DNA of 64,000 nt, from positions 12,768,205 through 12,832,204 of the forward strand of contig NC_067206.1 in the NCBI RefSeq assembly GCF_026262505.1, given 5' to 3'. Source of the DNA: Trichomonas vaginalis G3. Lineage: Eukaryota > Parabasalia > Trichomonadida > Trichomonadidae. Within the stretch, counting starts at the first letter, position 1, and the number at the start of each line of letters is the position of its first letter. Positions 19,485-29,798 of the stretch are shown piece after piece. Both the position numbers and the translations under genes were made by a program. The notes below the pieces were generated by a model. It did not search any database and was not told where the DNA came from. It was given only the letters and a program-made list of their open reading frames with translations.

Positions 19485-20195
19485 ATGTCAATTATCAATA
19501 TTATTTCGAATAATAGCTGTGAATTAAATTTAACAGTTAGCGGAATTTATAATGTTACTCTCGTTTCTGTGAGTGGTAAATTTAATCCCATTCTTTTAGA
19601 CCCTTCAGATTATATATCATTTATTAAAGATGACCATGAAAAAACGTATGATATGTATATAAATAATGTGATAGCGAAATGGGATATTAACACGATTTTA
19701 AGTTATTTAAATGAATCATTTATCGTATGGTATGAAGAAAATTTTAAATCAAAACCTGATAAACTTTTTGAACTTGATGAAATAAATAACCTTATTAAAT
19801 TTCCGCTGAAAATTAAATTTTGTACTCCTCATCTTCGTTCATTGTTGGGGATATTAAATTTTGAAAAAGATGTTGGGGATGTTTTGTATTCTGACACTGG
19901 TTCCAATTTCATTTTAATCAAATGTGATAAAGTTAATACCCCAATGAGATTTTCACATCAAACATTAGACCCTAACTCTTACCCATCAATACAAAACATT
20001 TTATCCATCAACTTAAACACATTTTCTTTATCATATCCGTTTCAATTATCCGGGAATTCATTTATTCTTCATTCAAAAGATTTATCAAATATTAAATTTA
20101 GAGTAACTGACCTATTTGATTGTGATTTAGAATTCATGAATGAAATATTATGGCAATTTCAAATAGAAAAAATAGCTGATGAGATAACAGATTAA
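19485..20195 (+). CDS. Maverick minor capsid (penton) candidate
   Basis: 236 residues, mostly predicted beta strands with a central LKIKFCTPHLRSLLGI block. That block resembles the LA-x2-LGF block of Polinton minor capsid proteins (the PY family, single jelly-roll pentons). Size fits the family. It lies immediately upstream of the fiber gene, and a fiber normally docks on the penton. Assignment is inference from these points. Confidence 0.45.
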   Translation: MSIINIISNNSCELNLTVSGIYNVTLVSVSGKFNPILLDPSDYISFIKDDHEKTYDMYINNVIAKWDINTILSYLNESFIVWYEENFKSKPDKLFELDEINNLIKFPLKIKFCTPHLRSLLGILNFEKDVGDVLYSDTGSNFILIKCDKVNTPMRFSHQTLDPNSYPSIQNILSINLNTFSLSYPFQLSGNSFILHSKDLSNIKFRVTDLFDCDLEFMNEILWQFQIEKIADEITD

Positions 20196-20219
20196 ATATT
20201 TATTTTTAAATCATAATAA

Positions 20220-22907
20220 ATGATTAAACAACAGCAACCACAGCAACTTAAGGCACAGACCATTACATACGCCATATATGCATATAATTCAAAGACGGCA
20301 GAACAAACGCAAAGGTTGAAATATGGAGATTTGGAGATAGTATTGAAAAATGACCATTTCGAATTCGTTTGCAAGGGTGGTGCAGTGATATCAAATATAA
20401 AAGAAATTTTATTTATGAATTCAAAAATTAAAGGAATAACGGATGATATAACATCAATTCCACCAGAAGAACAGAGATATTACGCATTAAATGCATTTCC
20501 TAAAGTTTTGAAGATTGGAAGATTTAATTTAAATGAGGAATTCATAGAAGGTTTCCTAAATGACATAATGAAGAAGGCAGATAAGGAATACGTGGATAGT
20601 GAATTAATGAAGAAGGCAAATTTGGTTTATGTTAACGATGAGTTAAATAAGAAAGCGGATAAGGAATATGTGGCTAGTAAGTTAGAGAAGAAGGCAGATA
20701 AGGAATATGTGGATGAAAAAGATAATGAAATTAAAGAAATGGTTGAATGGTATCATGAACGGACATCAAAGATTTTAAAAACTAAAGCTGATACAGGATG
20801 GGTTTCAGGATGTTTAGACCTTAAAGCAGATAAGGAATATGTTAACGATGAGTTAAATAAGAAAGCGGATAAGGAATATGTGGCTAGTAAGTTAGAGAAG
20901 AAGGCAGATAAGGAATACGTGGATAGTGAATTAATGAAGAAGGCAAATTTGGTTTATGTTAACGATGAGTTAAATAAGAAAGCGGATAAGGAATATGTGG
21001 CTAGTAAGTTAGAGAAGAAGGCAGATAAGGAATATGTGGATGAAAAAGATAATGAAATTAAAGAAATGGTTGAATGGTATCATGAACGGACATCAAAGAT
21101 TTTAAAAACTAAAGCTGATACAGGATGGGTTTCAGGATGTTTAGACCTTAAAGCAGATAAGGAATATGTTAACGATGAGTTAAATAAGAAAGCGGATAAG
21201 GAATATGTGGCTAGTAAGTTAGAGAAGAAGGCAGATAAGGAATATGTGGATGAAAAAGATAATGAAATTAAAGAAATGGTTGAATGGTATCATGAACGGA
21301 CATCAAAGATTTTAAAAACTAAAGCTGATACAGGATGGGTTTCAGGATGTTTAGACCTTAAAGCAGATAAGGAATATGTTAACGATGAGTTAAATAAGAA
21401 AGCGGATAAGGAATATGTGGCTAGTAAGTTAGAGAAGAAGGCAGATATATCATTTGTTAATGAAGAAATAAAACAATCAGAGGTCTATTTTACTCCACCA
21501 TTTTTAAATTTTATGAAATCATCAGATAAAACCTTTGATATAGATTCTTTTGAATGGATATGTTTCGATGGAGTGACCATGTATTTATTTTATACAGCTG
21601 GAGTGCTTTATTATTTTAAAACAAATGATTTTAAAAACTATGAATCATTTACTCCATCTGTTTTGAATCCTGATACACGAGAGCCAATCATTAATCCAAT
21701 AATTTTATATGTTGAATATAATAACGGTAAATTTATGGGAATGATAACGGTTGGAGATGATTTTTACCCTTGTTATTCATTCGATTGTATCCAATGGTTC
21801 AAATGTAATTTAAATCAAGATGCTAAATTTAAATATCCAAATAATCCTATTAGATGTGTTAATAATAAATGGGTACTAATTTATGAAGTCAATCAAATTT
21901 TCATTAGTGAGGATGGGATAAATTATTATATGTTTAGTATGATGTCATCAGATTTGAAAATTGATTATACGAGTAAGTGGTATTACATTAACAACATGTA
22001 TTTTATCCTACAAAATGATAAAATTTATAGATCATCTTCAATATCACAAGGTCAATTTGAACGAATTTTTCAAGCTGATGGAGACATTGAAGCTTTATGT
22101 TATGGATCAAATGTTTATGTTCTCGTTTCAAGTAGAATGGTCTATTCATATCCTGTAAGTTATAACAGACATATTTATTTATCACAGGATTTATCAAATT
22201 GGGAATTGGTTTATTCATTCACTCCAAAATTTACTCGAAATTATAGATTTACAAATTTATTTTATATTGATGGGTATTTCATTGCTTTAGGATGCGGTGA
22301 TTTAGTAAATATCAGTAGTGATGGAAGAAACTGGTCTGAAATCACAAAATTTCAAGATGTTAGAAAAGCAATTTTCAAAAATAATACGTTAATATTGATA
22401 ACAAGACCAGTTTTAAATACTCACCAATATTCAATATTATATAATAAATTCAATATTCATAATGGATTAAATACAATTCTTGAGATGATTTACCCCATTG
22501 GTTCTATTTATACGTCAATGAACTCAACAAATCCAGCAACAGTTCTGGGTTTCGGTACGTGGGAACAGATTGTAGATAAATTCCTTTATTGTGCTAACTC
22601 TTCAAAGCAAACAGGAGGTTCGAAGAAAATTACTGAAGCAAACCTTCCATCGCACACTCATACAGGAACTACAAACTTTTCTGGCGACCATAGCCACTCA
22701 TTAAGAGACCACCCATTATACAACTCAGAATATTATGCTGGCAATGACGTTTTATCTCCAGATTATAACCATTCGGCAAAAAAGACTTTTCGACCAACTG
22801 AACCAGGAGGAAATCATTCACACACTTTCACAACAAATCCAACAGGCTTGGGTAAAGATTATATGCCACCATTTATGACTATATTCGCATGGTACCGCGT
22901 TCATTGA
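20220..22907 (+). CDS. Maverick fiber: coiled-coil shaft, propeller, tail-collar-like tip
   Basis: 895 residues in four parts. Residues 1-115 are an N-terminal base. Residues 118-410 are tandem KADKEYV-type repeats, the pattern of trimeric phage tail-fiber shafts. Residues about 420-750 contain repeated Asp-box-like turns (ISEDGINY, LSQDLSNW, ISSDGRNW, YSFDCIQW), suggesting a sialidase/BNR-like beta-propeller that could bind or cut glycans. Residues about 756-895 begin YPIGSIYTSMNSTNP and go on to GTWEQI, a Gly/Thr/His-rich NLPSHTHTG stretch and PPFMTIFAWYRV. That is the layout of bacteriophage tail-collar/short-fiber tips. Its likely role is a receptor-binding spike. The open frame is intact. 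Confidence 0.85.
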   Translation: MIKQQQPQQLKAQTITYAIYAYNSKTAEQTQRLKYGDLEIVLKNDHFEFVCKGGAVISNIKEILFMNSKIKGITDDITSIPPEEQRYYALNAFPKVLKIGRFNLNEEFIEGFLNDIMKKADKEYVDSELMKKANLVYVNDELNKKADKEYVASKLEKKADKEYVDEKDNEIKEMVEWYHERTSKILKTKADTGWVSGCLDLKADKEYVNDELNKKADKEYVASKLEKKADKEYVDSELMKKANLVYVNDELNKKADKEYVASKLEKKADKEYVDEKDNEIKEMVEWYHERTSKILKTKADTGWVSGCLDLKADKEYVNDELNKKADKEYVASKLEKKADKEYVDEKDNEIKEMVEWYHERTSKILKTKADTGWVSGCLDLKADKEYVNDELNKKADKEYVASKLEKKADISFVNEEIKQSEVYFTPPFLNFMKSSDKTFDIDSFEWICFDGVTMYLFYTAGVLYYFKTNDFKNYESFTPSVLNPDTREPIINPIILYVEYNNGKFMGMITVGDDFYPCYSFDCIQWFKCNLNQDAKFKYPNNPIRCVNNKWVLIYEVNQIFISEDGINYYMFSMMSSDLKIDYTSKWYYINNMYFILQNDKIYRSSSISQGQFERIFQADGDIEALCYGSNVYVLVSSRMVYSYPVSYNRHIYLSQDLSNWELVYSFTPKFTRNYRFTNLFYIDGYFIALGCGDLVNISSDGRNWSEITKFQDVRKAIFKNNTLILITRPVLNTHQYSILYNKFNIHNGLNTILEMIYPIGSIYTSMNSTNPATVLGFGTWEQIVDKFLYCANSSKQTGGSKKITEANLPSHTHTGTTNFSGDHSHSLRDHPLYNSEYYAGNDVLSPDYNHSAKKTFRPTEPGGNHSHTFTTNPTGLGKDYMPPFMTIFAWYRVH
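20571..21446 (+). repeat. near-identical coding repeats in the fiber shaft
   Basis: Short KADKEYV modules (about 20 codons) are nested in longer blocks containing DEKDNEIKEMVEW and KTKADTGWVSG. Three long blocks begin near 20712, 21039 and 21249, 327 and 210 bp apart, both multiples of three. The copies look identical at the DNA level, so the array expanded recently and shaft length is probably variable. Confidence 0.9.
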
Positions 22908-23203
22908 ATGAACTAAATATATTTTATGTCTGTAATTAATTAGGTAATGAAGTAATGGATGAACTGCAGAAATAAATTTTATCGTTAATGTTTATGTTAA
23001 TGTTTTCAGGTCATTCAATAATTAATTATTTTTGAAGAACTGAAGGTGTCACTATGTCACCATGTGTCACCAGGTCATTTAACTTCTCTGAAAAAATGTG
23101 ACAACATGACATTTTGACAACAGTCCTGGAAATATGATGCAGTTCAAAAATAAAGTTAGTTTTAAAATTATTTTTATTTTTTTATTTGTATGTAAGAACA
23201 GAA
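22908..23203. other. non-coding leader with one diverged minisatellite unit
   Basis: Contains a single diverged copy of the repeat unit found in the array at 23919-24460 (GAAGAACTGAAGG ... GTCACC ... GTGACAACATGACATTTTGACAAC). It also has a leader, about 23131-23184, that recurs almost unchanged at about 24468-24520 before the primase region. Confidence 0.65.
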
Positions 23204-23869
23204 ATGTCAGTCGAAGCAAAAACATTCACAAACAAATCTAATGGCGAAACATTCACAAAAGGCACTTATAATGGTATTGAAGTCTTACGTAGAGACAAGG
23301 ATGGTTACATTAATGCAACAAAGATGGCAAGAGAAGCGGGAAGGTTAAACCATTTAAACAGATTTCTCAATAGTGCTAAAATGCAGGAAATTCTTGAGTT
23401 TTGGTTGAAAGAATACGGTCGAGCCAAAAGTGGCTCAACCTCAAAACAAGCTTTTTATGAGCTTACTAAGGGTGTTATGAATGAATTCAAAGGTATTTAC
23501 ATACATCCTGACCTCGTTCATTTTGTTGCTGAATGGTGCTCTGTAAAGTATGCATTTTATGTCAAAGATATTATGGACTCCATAGACAAGAAAGTTCATG
23601 AGAAATTAGATGAAGAAGAACTCGAAGATACAGTTGAAAATGCTAAACCTTTGTTCGAACAAGAAGTTAGAAAAATGCATGAAAAACAATTAGAACATGA
23701 ACGTGAGATATGTTATGTTTATAGAGATTCTTCATACGAACTAGACCAATGGGAACAAGAAGATTTAAAGAGAGAATTTAGAGAATATGAACTCGCTAAG
23801 ATAGCATTAGAAACTGCAGAAAAGAAGTTAAAAGTTTGGGGACGTTTTGTACAAAAATATTGTGAGTAA
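23204..23869 (+). CDS. Maverick KilA-N domain protein
   Basis: 221 codons from the ATG at 23204; the frame opens earlier with TTG only. Residues about 25-120 show the KilA-N signature: DGYINATKM early, a recognition-type helix (RLNHLNRFLNS), and IHPDLVHFVAEWCSVKYAFYV late. The C-terminal 100 residues are a charged coiled coil. KilA-N proteins are DNA-binding proteins of large DNA viruses, phages and some Polintons, often regulators. It lies between two minisatellite copies and may bind them; that is a guess. Confidence 0.88.
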   Translation: MSVEAKTFTNKSNGETFTKGTYNGIEVLRRDKDGYINATKMAREAGRLNHLNRFLNSAKMQEILEFWLKEYGRAKSGSTSKQAFYELTKGVMNEFKGIYIHPDLVHFVAEWCSVKYAFYVKDIMDSIDKKVHEKLDEEELEDTVENAKPLFEQEVRKMHEKQLEHEREICYVYRDSSYELDQWEQEDLKREFREYELAKIALETAEKKLKVWGRFVQKYCE

Positions 23870-23918
23870 ATGAACCATTTATTTTTATCATAAACGACCA
23901 AAAATATATGTTTACGTT

Positions 23919-24460
23919 AATGTCACCAGGTCACCAGGTCACCAGGTCATTTCACTTCTCTGAAAAAATGTGACAACATGACATTTTGACAACATCACAG
24001 GAGGAAGGCAGTTATGACTTATTTTTGAAGAACTGAAGGGGTCACCAGGTCACCAGGTCACCAGGTCATTTCACTTCTCTGAAAAAATGTGACAACATGA
24101 CATTTTGACAACATCACAGGAGGAAGGCAGTTATGACTTATTTTTGAAGAACTGAAGGGGTCACCAGGTCACCAGGTCATTTCACTTCTCTGAAAAAATG
24201 TGACAACATGACATTTTGACAACATCACAGGAGGAAGGCAGTTATGACTTATTTTTGAAGAACTGAAGGGGTCACCAGGTCACCAGGTCATTTCACTTCT
24301 CTGAAAAAATGTGACAACATGACATTTTGACAACATCACAGGAGGAAGGCAGTTATGACTTATTTTTGAAGAACTGAAGGGGTCACCAGGTCACCAGGTC
24401 ACCAGGTCATTTCACTTCTCTGAAAAAATGTGACAACATGACATTTTGACAACATCACAG
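23919..24460 (+). repeat. minisatellite array A (about five units of 112-118 bp)
   Basis: Each unit has two or three copies of the 9-mer GTCACCAGG, then TCACTTCTCTGAAAAAATG, GTGACAACATGACATTTTG, a GGAGGAAGGCAG stretch and a TTTTTGAAGAACTGAAGG end. Unit length changes with the number of 9-mers. Related units lie in opposite orientation at 26870-27716. Confidence 0.92.
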
Positions 24461-24527
24461 AAAATTTGATGCAGTCCAAAAATAAAGTTAGTTTTAAAAT
24501 TATTTTTATTTTTTTATTCCTATATAA

Positions 24528-26841
24528 ATGACAGCAACAAACACAACAGCAACTTTATCGTTTCTGATGAAAAAGTTATTGATTCATTAGTTGCGGAATT
24601 AGTTGTGGCAGAAACTAAAACCCTCAACGAAAGAATTGGTGAAAACATGATTGATTTACATAACTACCTCAAACATGATGGAGGAAGGGGAAGGAAAACT
24701 GGTATGGCTTTATTAGTAAATAAAATTTCAAATTTAACGATTATAGATGTTGATATCAATAAATCGTACAATGATGAACTTAAAGAAACAGTTAGAAAAG
24801 ACATTTTATCAAAACTTTCGGATAAAGATGTTATCGTTAAAACCGCTTCAGGAGGTCTTCACATTTATTGCAACACTAATTTCTTCTATGCAGTTTCGAA
24901 CAGAATGATTAAATGTTATTCCTGCAATGATTATGATATTGACATAATGACTTCTATGGATGATTCAAAACGTTCTTTAGTGGTTATGGCTGATTCAAGA
25001 GTTCGAAAGAATGCAACAGAACCAATCAATACATACTCATTCATTCGTGGAAGTTATGATTCAACATTAACTAGAACAGTGAATGATATATTAAATGATT
25101 TGAATATTAAGGTAAGAGTTGAACAGAAGAGCGAAGAAATAAAGAGTATAATGAATGAAAACAAAGATGTAAACATTGACGATAAACTAGCTCAGAGCAT
25201 AGTTGATGGCATCTGTGATTTTGAAGTACATAATGATGGTGGAAACATGAATTTAGAAAAAGAAATAACATTATTCACACTGTTTCAAGCTATTAATTCG
25301 TTACCTAATCATTTGATTAATGAAGCATACGATAACGTTTATAACTTCTGCAATTTAACTGAAAATGCAAAAAGTAATTTTGAAAAAAGCACGTAGTAGA
25401 TATGCACATTTAATGACTTCTCCATTTGTTTTGGTGAAGATTTCTAAAACTTTATCAAAAGGAATATTATGATGAATATGTTTTACCTTTATTACGTAAG
25501 CCAAAATAACATTTGATATCAAACTTGATGACTCGTTTTTGATAACAGATATTAGACGCAAGGCTGAAAATCATCAGTATAAAAACAGTTCTGAAGTAAT
25601 TGAGGATTTATCACGTGTAATTCGTTTTGTAGATTGTGGAAACAAATACTTCATTCAGAAAGATTACAACATACACGACAAAATGAATCAAATATCATTT
25701 GTTCTTCAGTCAAACATGAAAGAGTCACTCAAAATGATTAAATTATTTAAAGAAGAAGGTAAAAACCATAACAGCATGGGATGTACTACTAAATCAATTG
25801 TCTTCATTAACCGTTAAGGGTGTTTGCTTTAAATCTGATTCTCCAGATGTTTTCTCAACGTTTCAGGGTTATAAATACAACATTCTTGAAAAGCCTGATT
25901 ACTCAAAAATTGAGATGTTTATGAATTTCATTAAAGAAGCCATTTGTGATAATAACGATGAAGTGTATAAATACCTTCTCGGCTGGATTGCATCAATGAT
26001 TCAACATCCTGGAATCAAGAATGAACAGCAATTATTTTGAAAGGACTTCAGGGAACAGGTAAAAACAGATTTACAGATATTATTTCTGAACTTCTCGCTG
26101 GTTATTCATGTAAAAACATTACCGAAATAAGTGAGCTAACGGGTAATTTCAATTCAGTAGTTGAGAATAAAATGTTTCTTGTACTTAATGAACTCAAGAA
26201 TGTAGGTGAAGACAGACTCGCAAACTTCAACGCTTTGAAATCAATTATTACGGATAATGAGATTAGAATTAATGAAAAGAATCAACCCAGAAGAACAGCA
26301 CAGAACGTTGCAAACTTCATTTTCGTAACTAACAACGTCTACCCTGTCAAAATTGAAGTTGGAGACAGAAGATACGTAGTTTTAAGGGTTAATGGTAAAT
26401 TCAAGGGTCAATTTGATTACTTCAAGAATTTAATGGATTCATGCACTAAGGAATTTTATGATAATTTACTGACGTATTTTATGCAATATGACCTTTCATC
26501 ATTTAATGTACGAATCATACCGATGACTGAAGCCAAACAAGATTTTAATAGAATTATCAACAAATCCTTTAGATGAATGGATAAATACACATTATGATGA
26601 ATTATGTGCAGGTATGACGTGTAAAAATGCTCTATTCTGCAAACCATCAGACATGAAAGACAAAAACTTTCAAATGAGCATTAAGGATAAATGTGAAAGG
26701 AAACAAAGAAAAATAGATGGTAAACAAACATGGTATTATGTTTTGAAAGAAGAAATGAAAGGATTATATAAACAAATTGAACCAAACGATAATGAGGAAT
26801 CATTTACTGACGATGAAATACCTGTGAATGAAGCTTTATAA
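24528..26841 (+). CDS. Maverick primase / superfamily 3 helicase region (broken)
   Basis: Region-level call. The upstream part has a primase-type fold signature: an acidic pair in the context IIDVDIN and a TASGGLHIYC motif, as in archaeo-eukaryotic primases. The downstream part has an SF3 helicase Walker A (GLQGTGKN), a Walker B-like NKMFLVLNEL, and an Arg-finger-like ITDNEIRINEKNQ block. This primase-plus-D5-like helicase arrangement is known from NCLDV, virophages and some Polintons and would open and prime the element's DNA. The region is broken. It sits between two oppositely oriented minisatellite arrays. Confidence 0.75.
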
Positions 26842-26869
26842 AGTATGATTTGAATTTATTTTTGCATTA

Positions 26870-27716
26870 ATCCTGTGATGTTGTCAAAATGTCATGTTGT
26901 CACATTTTTTCAGAGAAGTTAAATGACCTGGTGACCTGGTGACCCCTTCAGTTCTTCAAAAATAATTAATTATTGAATAACCCATGATGTTGTCAAAATG
27001 TCATGTTGTCACATTTTTTCAGAGAAGTTAAATGACCTGGTGACCTGGTGACCTGGTGACCCCTTCAGTTCTTCAAAAATAATTAATTATTGAATAACCC
27101 ATGATGTTGTCAAAATGTCATGTTGTCACATTTTTTCAGAGAAGTTAAATGACCTGGTGACCTGGTGACCTGGTGACCCCTTCAGTTCTTCAAAAATAAT
27201 TAATTATTGAATAACCCATGATGTTGTCAAAATGTCATGTTGTCACATTTTTTCAGAGAAGTTAAATGACCTGGTGACCTGGTGACCCCTTCAGTTCTTC
27301 AAAAATAATTAATTATTGAATAACCCATGATGTTGTCAAAATGTCATGTTGTCACATTTTTTCAGAGAAGTTAAATGACCTGGTGACCTGGTGACCTGGT
27401 GACCCCTTCAGTTCTTCAAAAATAATTAATTATTGAATAACCCATGATGTTGTCAAAATGTCATGTTTATGTCACATTTTTTCAGAGAAGTTAAATGACC
27501 TGGTGACCTGGTGACCTGGTGACCCTTCAGTTCTTCAAAAATAATTAATTATTGAATAACCCATGATGTTGTCAAAATGTCATGTTGTCACATTTTTTCA
27601 GAGAAGTTAAATGACCTGGTGACCTGGTGACTGGTGACCCCTCAGTTCTTCAAAAATAATTAATTATTGAATAACCATGATGTTGTCAAAATGTCATGTT
27701 GTCACAAACTTTAGAA
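26870..27716 (-). repeat. minisatellite array B, inverted relative to array A
   Basis: About eight units of 105-118 bp. Read on the minus strand they match array A units (GTCACCAGG 9-mers, TGACAACATGACATTTTGAC), but the linker is ATAATTAATTAT-containing and not GGAGGAAGGCAG. The last unit is partial. The number of 9-mers differs from unit to unit. Confidence 0.92.
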
Positions 27717-27747
27717 CGGATAATTTAAATTTTTATTTTTATCATAA

Positions 27748-27906
27748 ATGAATACCCCACAAGCTCAAAATTTACCACGAATCATAACAAGGGAGGAAAT
27801 TATAAAAATGATGCAAGAACATGTTAAAAATAACAAACCACTAAAATTGAGAAAATGTGGTTATGCAGTAATGATGGAAAGAGAGATGTTGTTCGAAGAG
27901 GAATAA
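27748..27906 (+). CDS. Maverick 52-residue protein candidate
   Basis: ATG at 27748 after a T-rich tract and ATCATAA, the element's usual start context; stop at 27904-27906. Helical and basic (RIITREEIIKMMQEH, then KLRKCGYAV). The sequence has no recognisable family. Its 3' end overlaps the 3' end of the opposing gene. It might be a tiny regulator or just chance; the start context is the main support. Confidence 0.4.
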   Translation: MNTPQAQNLPRIITREEIIKMMQEHVKNNKPLKLRKCGYAVMMEREMLFEEE

Positions 27907-28174
27907 AAATTAAATTTGGATTGAGTTTTAAAAATTCATCTTTATTAAATTCATCTCTTCCAACCAATTTATTTATTCTATTAAATTCTTTTATTTTTGC
28001 TTCACTCAGTTTAATGATTGACGGTAAGTTTCTAATTTTTCGATTATTTCTTTCATCGTTTTCAACCCCACCGCATTGCGACTTCTTTTTGTAATAGCAT
28101 ATTTTTGATTTAATTCTGTTTAGTTTCTTTTTATATTCATTGTCTGGACTCTTGACTGCTTTGTTGTCACTCAT
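27824..28174 (-). CDS. Maverick small basic protein, unknown
   Basis: 116 residues, ATG at 28172-28174 preceded by TTTCGTAAGAA, the same octamer that is repeated in the termini. The first 100 residues are Lys/Asn/Arg-rich and helical (YKKKLNRIKSKICYYKKKSQ), suggesting nucleic-acid binding. The last 15 residues are hydrophobic and lie opposite the 27748 gene. No family recognised. Confidence 0.55.
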   Translation of the reverse strand: MSDNKAVKSPDNEYKKKLNRIKSKICYYKKKSQCGGVENDERNNRKIRNLPSIIKLSEAKIKEFNRINKLVGRDEFNKDEFLKLNPNLIFIPLRTTSLFPSLLHNHIFSILVVCYF

Positions 28175-28194
28175 TTCTTACGAAATAAAAAAAA

Positions 28195-29696
28195 TTAAAT
28201 ATTATTTAAATATAATGGAGTAATAAAATAAATCGGAATTTCTATTAATTTCTTGTCAACTTCAACTAATGCATTGCCGTTAATATATCTAACAAATTCA
28301 GCTATTGTGTCAAATCTTCGTCTTCTTTTTGTCATTGATTTATCAGTTTTTCCATAATCGAGATGAATTAAAACTTTATTTCCTTGTTTAAAATTCATGA
28401 GCCCCGAATTAATTTGTTCACGTTTAACATCATTTAACTTTTCCATTTGCTTTCTAATATATTCCCATTCTTTTGAAATATCATTTTTCATTTCCACCGG
28501 TTTCATGTTTATATTCTATGCCATGTATTATTGTAATAATATACTAACTGCTGTATGATGGAGTCATGATTTCCATCCCAGTATATCTGACCGTTAACCC
28601 CTAACGCATCTCTAAGAGTTCTCATTACCGCATCAACTATTTTATTATGAAACGTATATGGAGAGGATGAAAAGTAAAAATTAATTTGTGGGAAATAATG
28701 AGCCATAGCTGCCTGAAATCCTTTATCACCATCACCCCTGATATTATCTACTCTTTCATGATCTAGTAAGTATTGAATAGCTTTTCTTGTTTCCTGTTCT
28801 GTTTTCCCTTTCACCGGAATGCAATATAAATATCTAGTGTTAATGTTAATGGCAAATAAATAAGTAACGTTTCCTTTTGAATATTCCAGATGATCGATTT
28901 CGTATGAATATGGATATGGAGCAAATGAAGGGCGACTAAATTTTTCCTTTAATGGTTGAATTTTCGGGTCAATTGGTTTATTTAATATCTTGAAATCCTT
29001 TTTAAAATCTTTTTGCTTCTTAAATGTTTGAAATGGATATAATAAAGTGAATGATGAAGGATTAACTGAAGGAGGAGGTACTACTGTTGGAGGTTTTGGT
29101 GTTGTAAGTGGTTTAATTTTATCTGCTTTGATTTTGGAATTCAATCCTCCCTTCATTAATTCTGGATGTATTTTATTCATTTGTTTTAAATATGCTGTAT
29201 ATAAAGGTTTGATATACTTTCCCGCTTCGAGTTTATGTTGAAGGATGAATTCCAAAAGTTGATCTTCATTTAAAAGTCGGGCTGAATATGGTTTAACTAA
29301 TGAATCATAAATTAAAGCTTGTGCATCATTTATGGTCTGAAGGACCTGGGTGTTTTGTTCCTTTGGCTTTTGCGGCTCGGGATTATATAATTTATATAAT
29401 TCATCAATATCTTCTTCTGTTAATACTTTATTTTTGAAATCTTTCAACTGTTTAAGCTGTGATTTAGTTTTTCCCTTTATATATTCATTATTTTTAATTT
29501 TGTCTTTAATTTCAGAAATTATTTTATTATGATATTTCAAAATTTCATTTTTATAATATGGATAATAATATTCCATATCATCACCCGTTATATTATTATT
29601 ATATTTTTGGAGATATGCTTTTAAATCATAATAATTAAGAAAATTTTGATTAAATACTAAATCATCAATTAAAATTTTTAAATCTGTGTTATTCAT
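28195..29696 (-). CDS. Maverick retroviral-type integrase region
   Basis: Region-level call. The protein sequence begins with a long Lys/Asn-rich N-terminal helical region and a Pro-rich linker. It then has an RNase H-fold integrase core with EIDHLEYS (first acidic residue), GDGDKGFQA (second) and the HNKIVDAVMRTLRDA helix. At the 3' end of the region is a basic SH3/chromo-like module (FKQGNKVLIHLDYG, then RRRRFDTIAEFVRYI), the type of C-terminal DNA-binding domain seen in integrases of this superclass. Polinton integrases insert the element and generate 5-6 bp target duplications, matching the ATTCAT seen here. Confidence 0.85.
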
Positions 29697-29798
29697 TTAT
29701 ATAAAAATAAAATCAATGTTTTAAGGGTGCCCACCTCTTTGAATCATAGTATCAAAACCATCATTAACGGTTCCTTTTGTCTCTTCTGTGGTATTTTA

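Noticed and set aside
23919-27716. CRISPR-like array
   Set aside because: Units are contiguous tandem repeats without unique spacers, inside a eukaryotic element.
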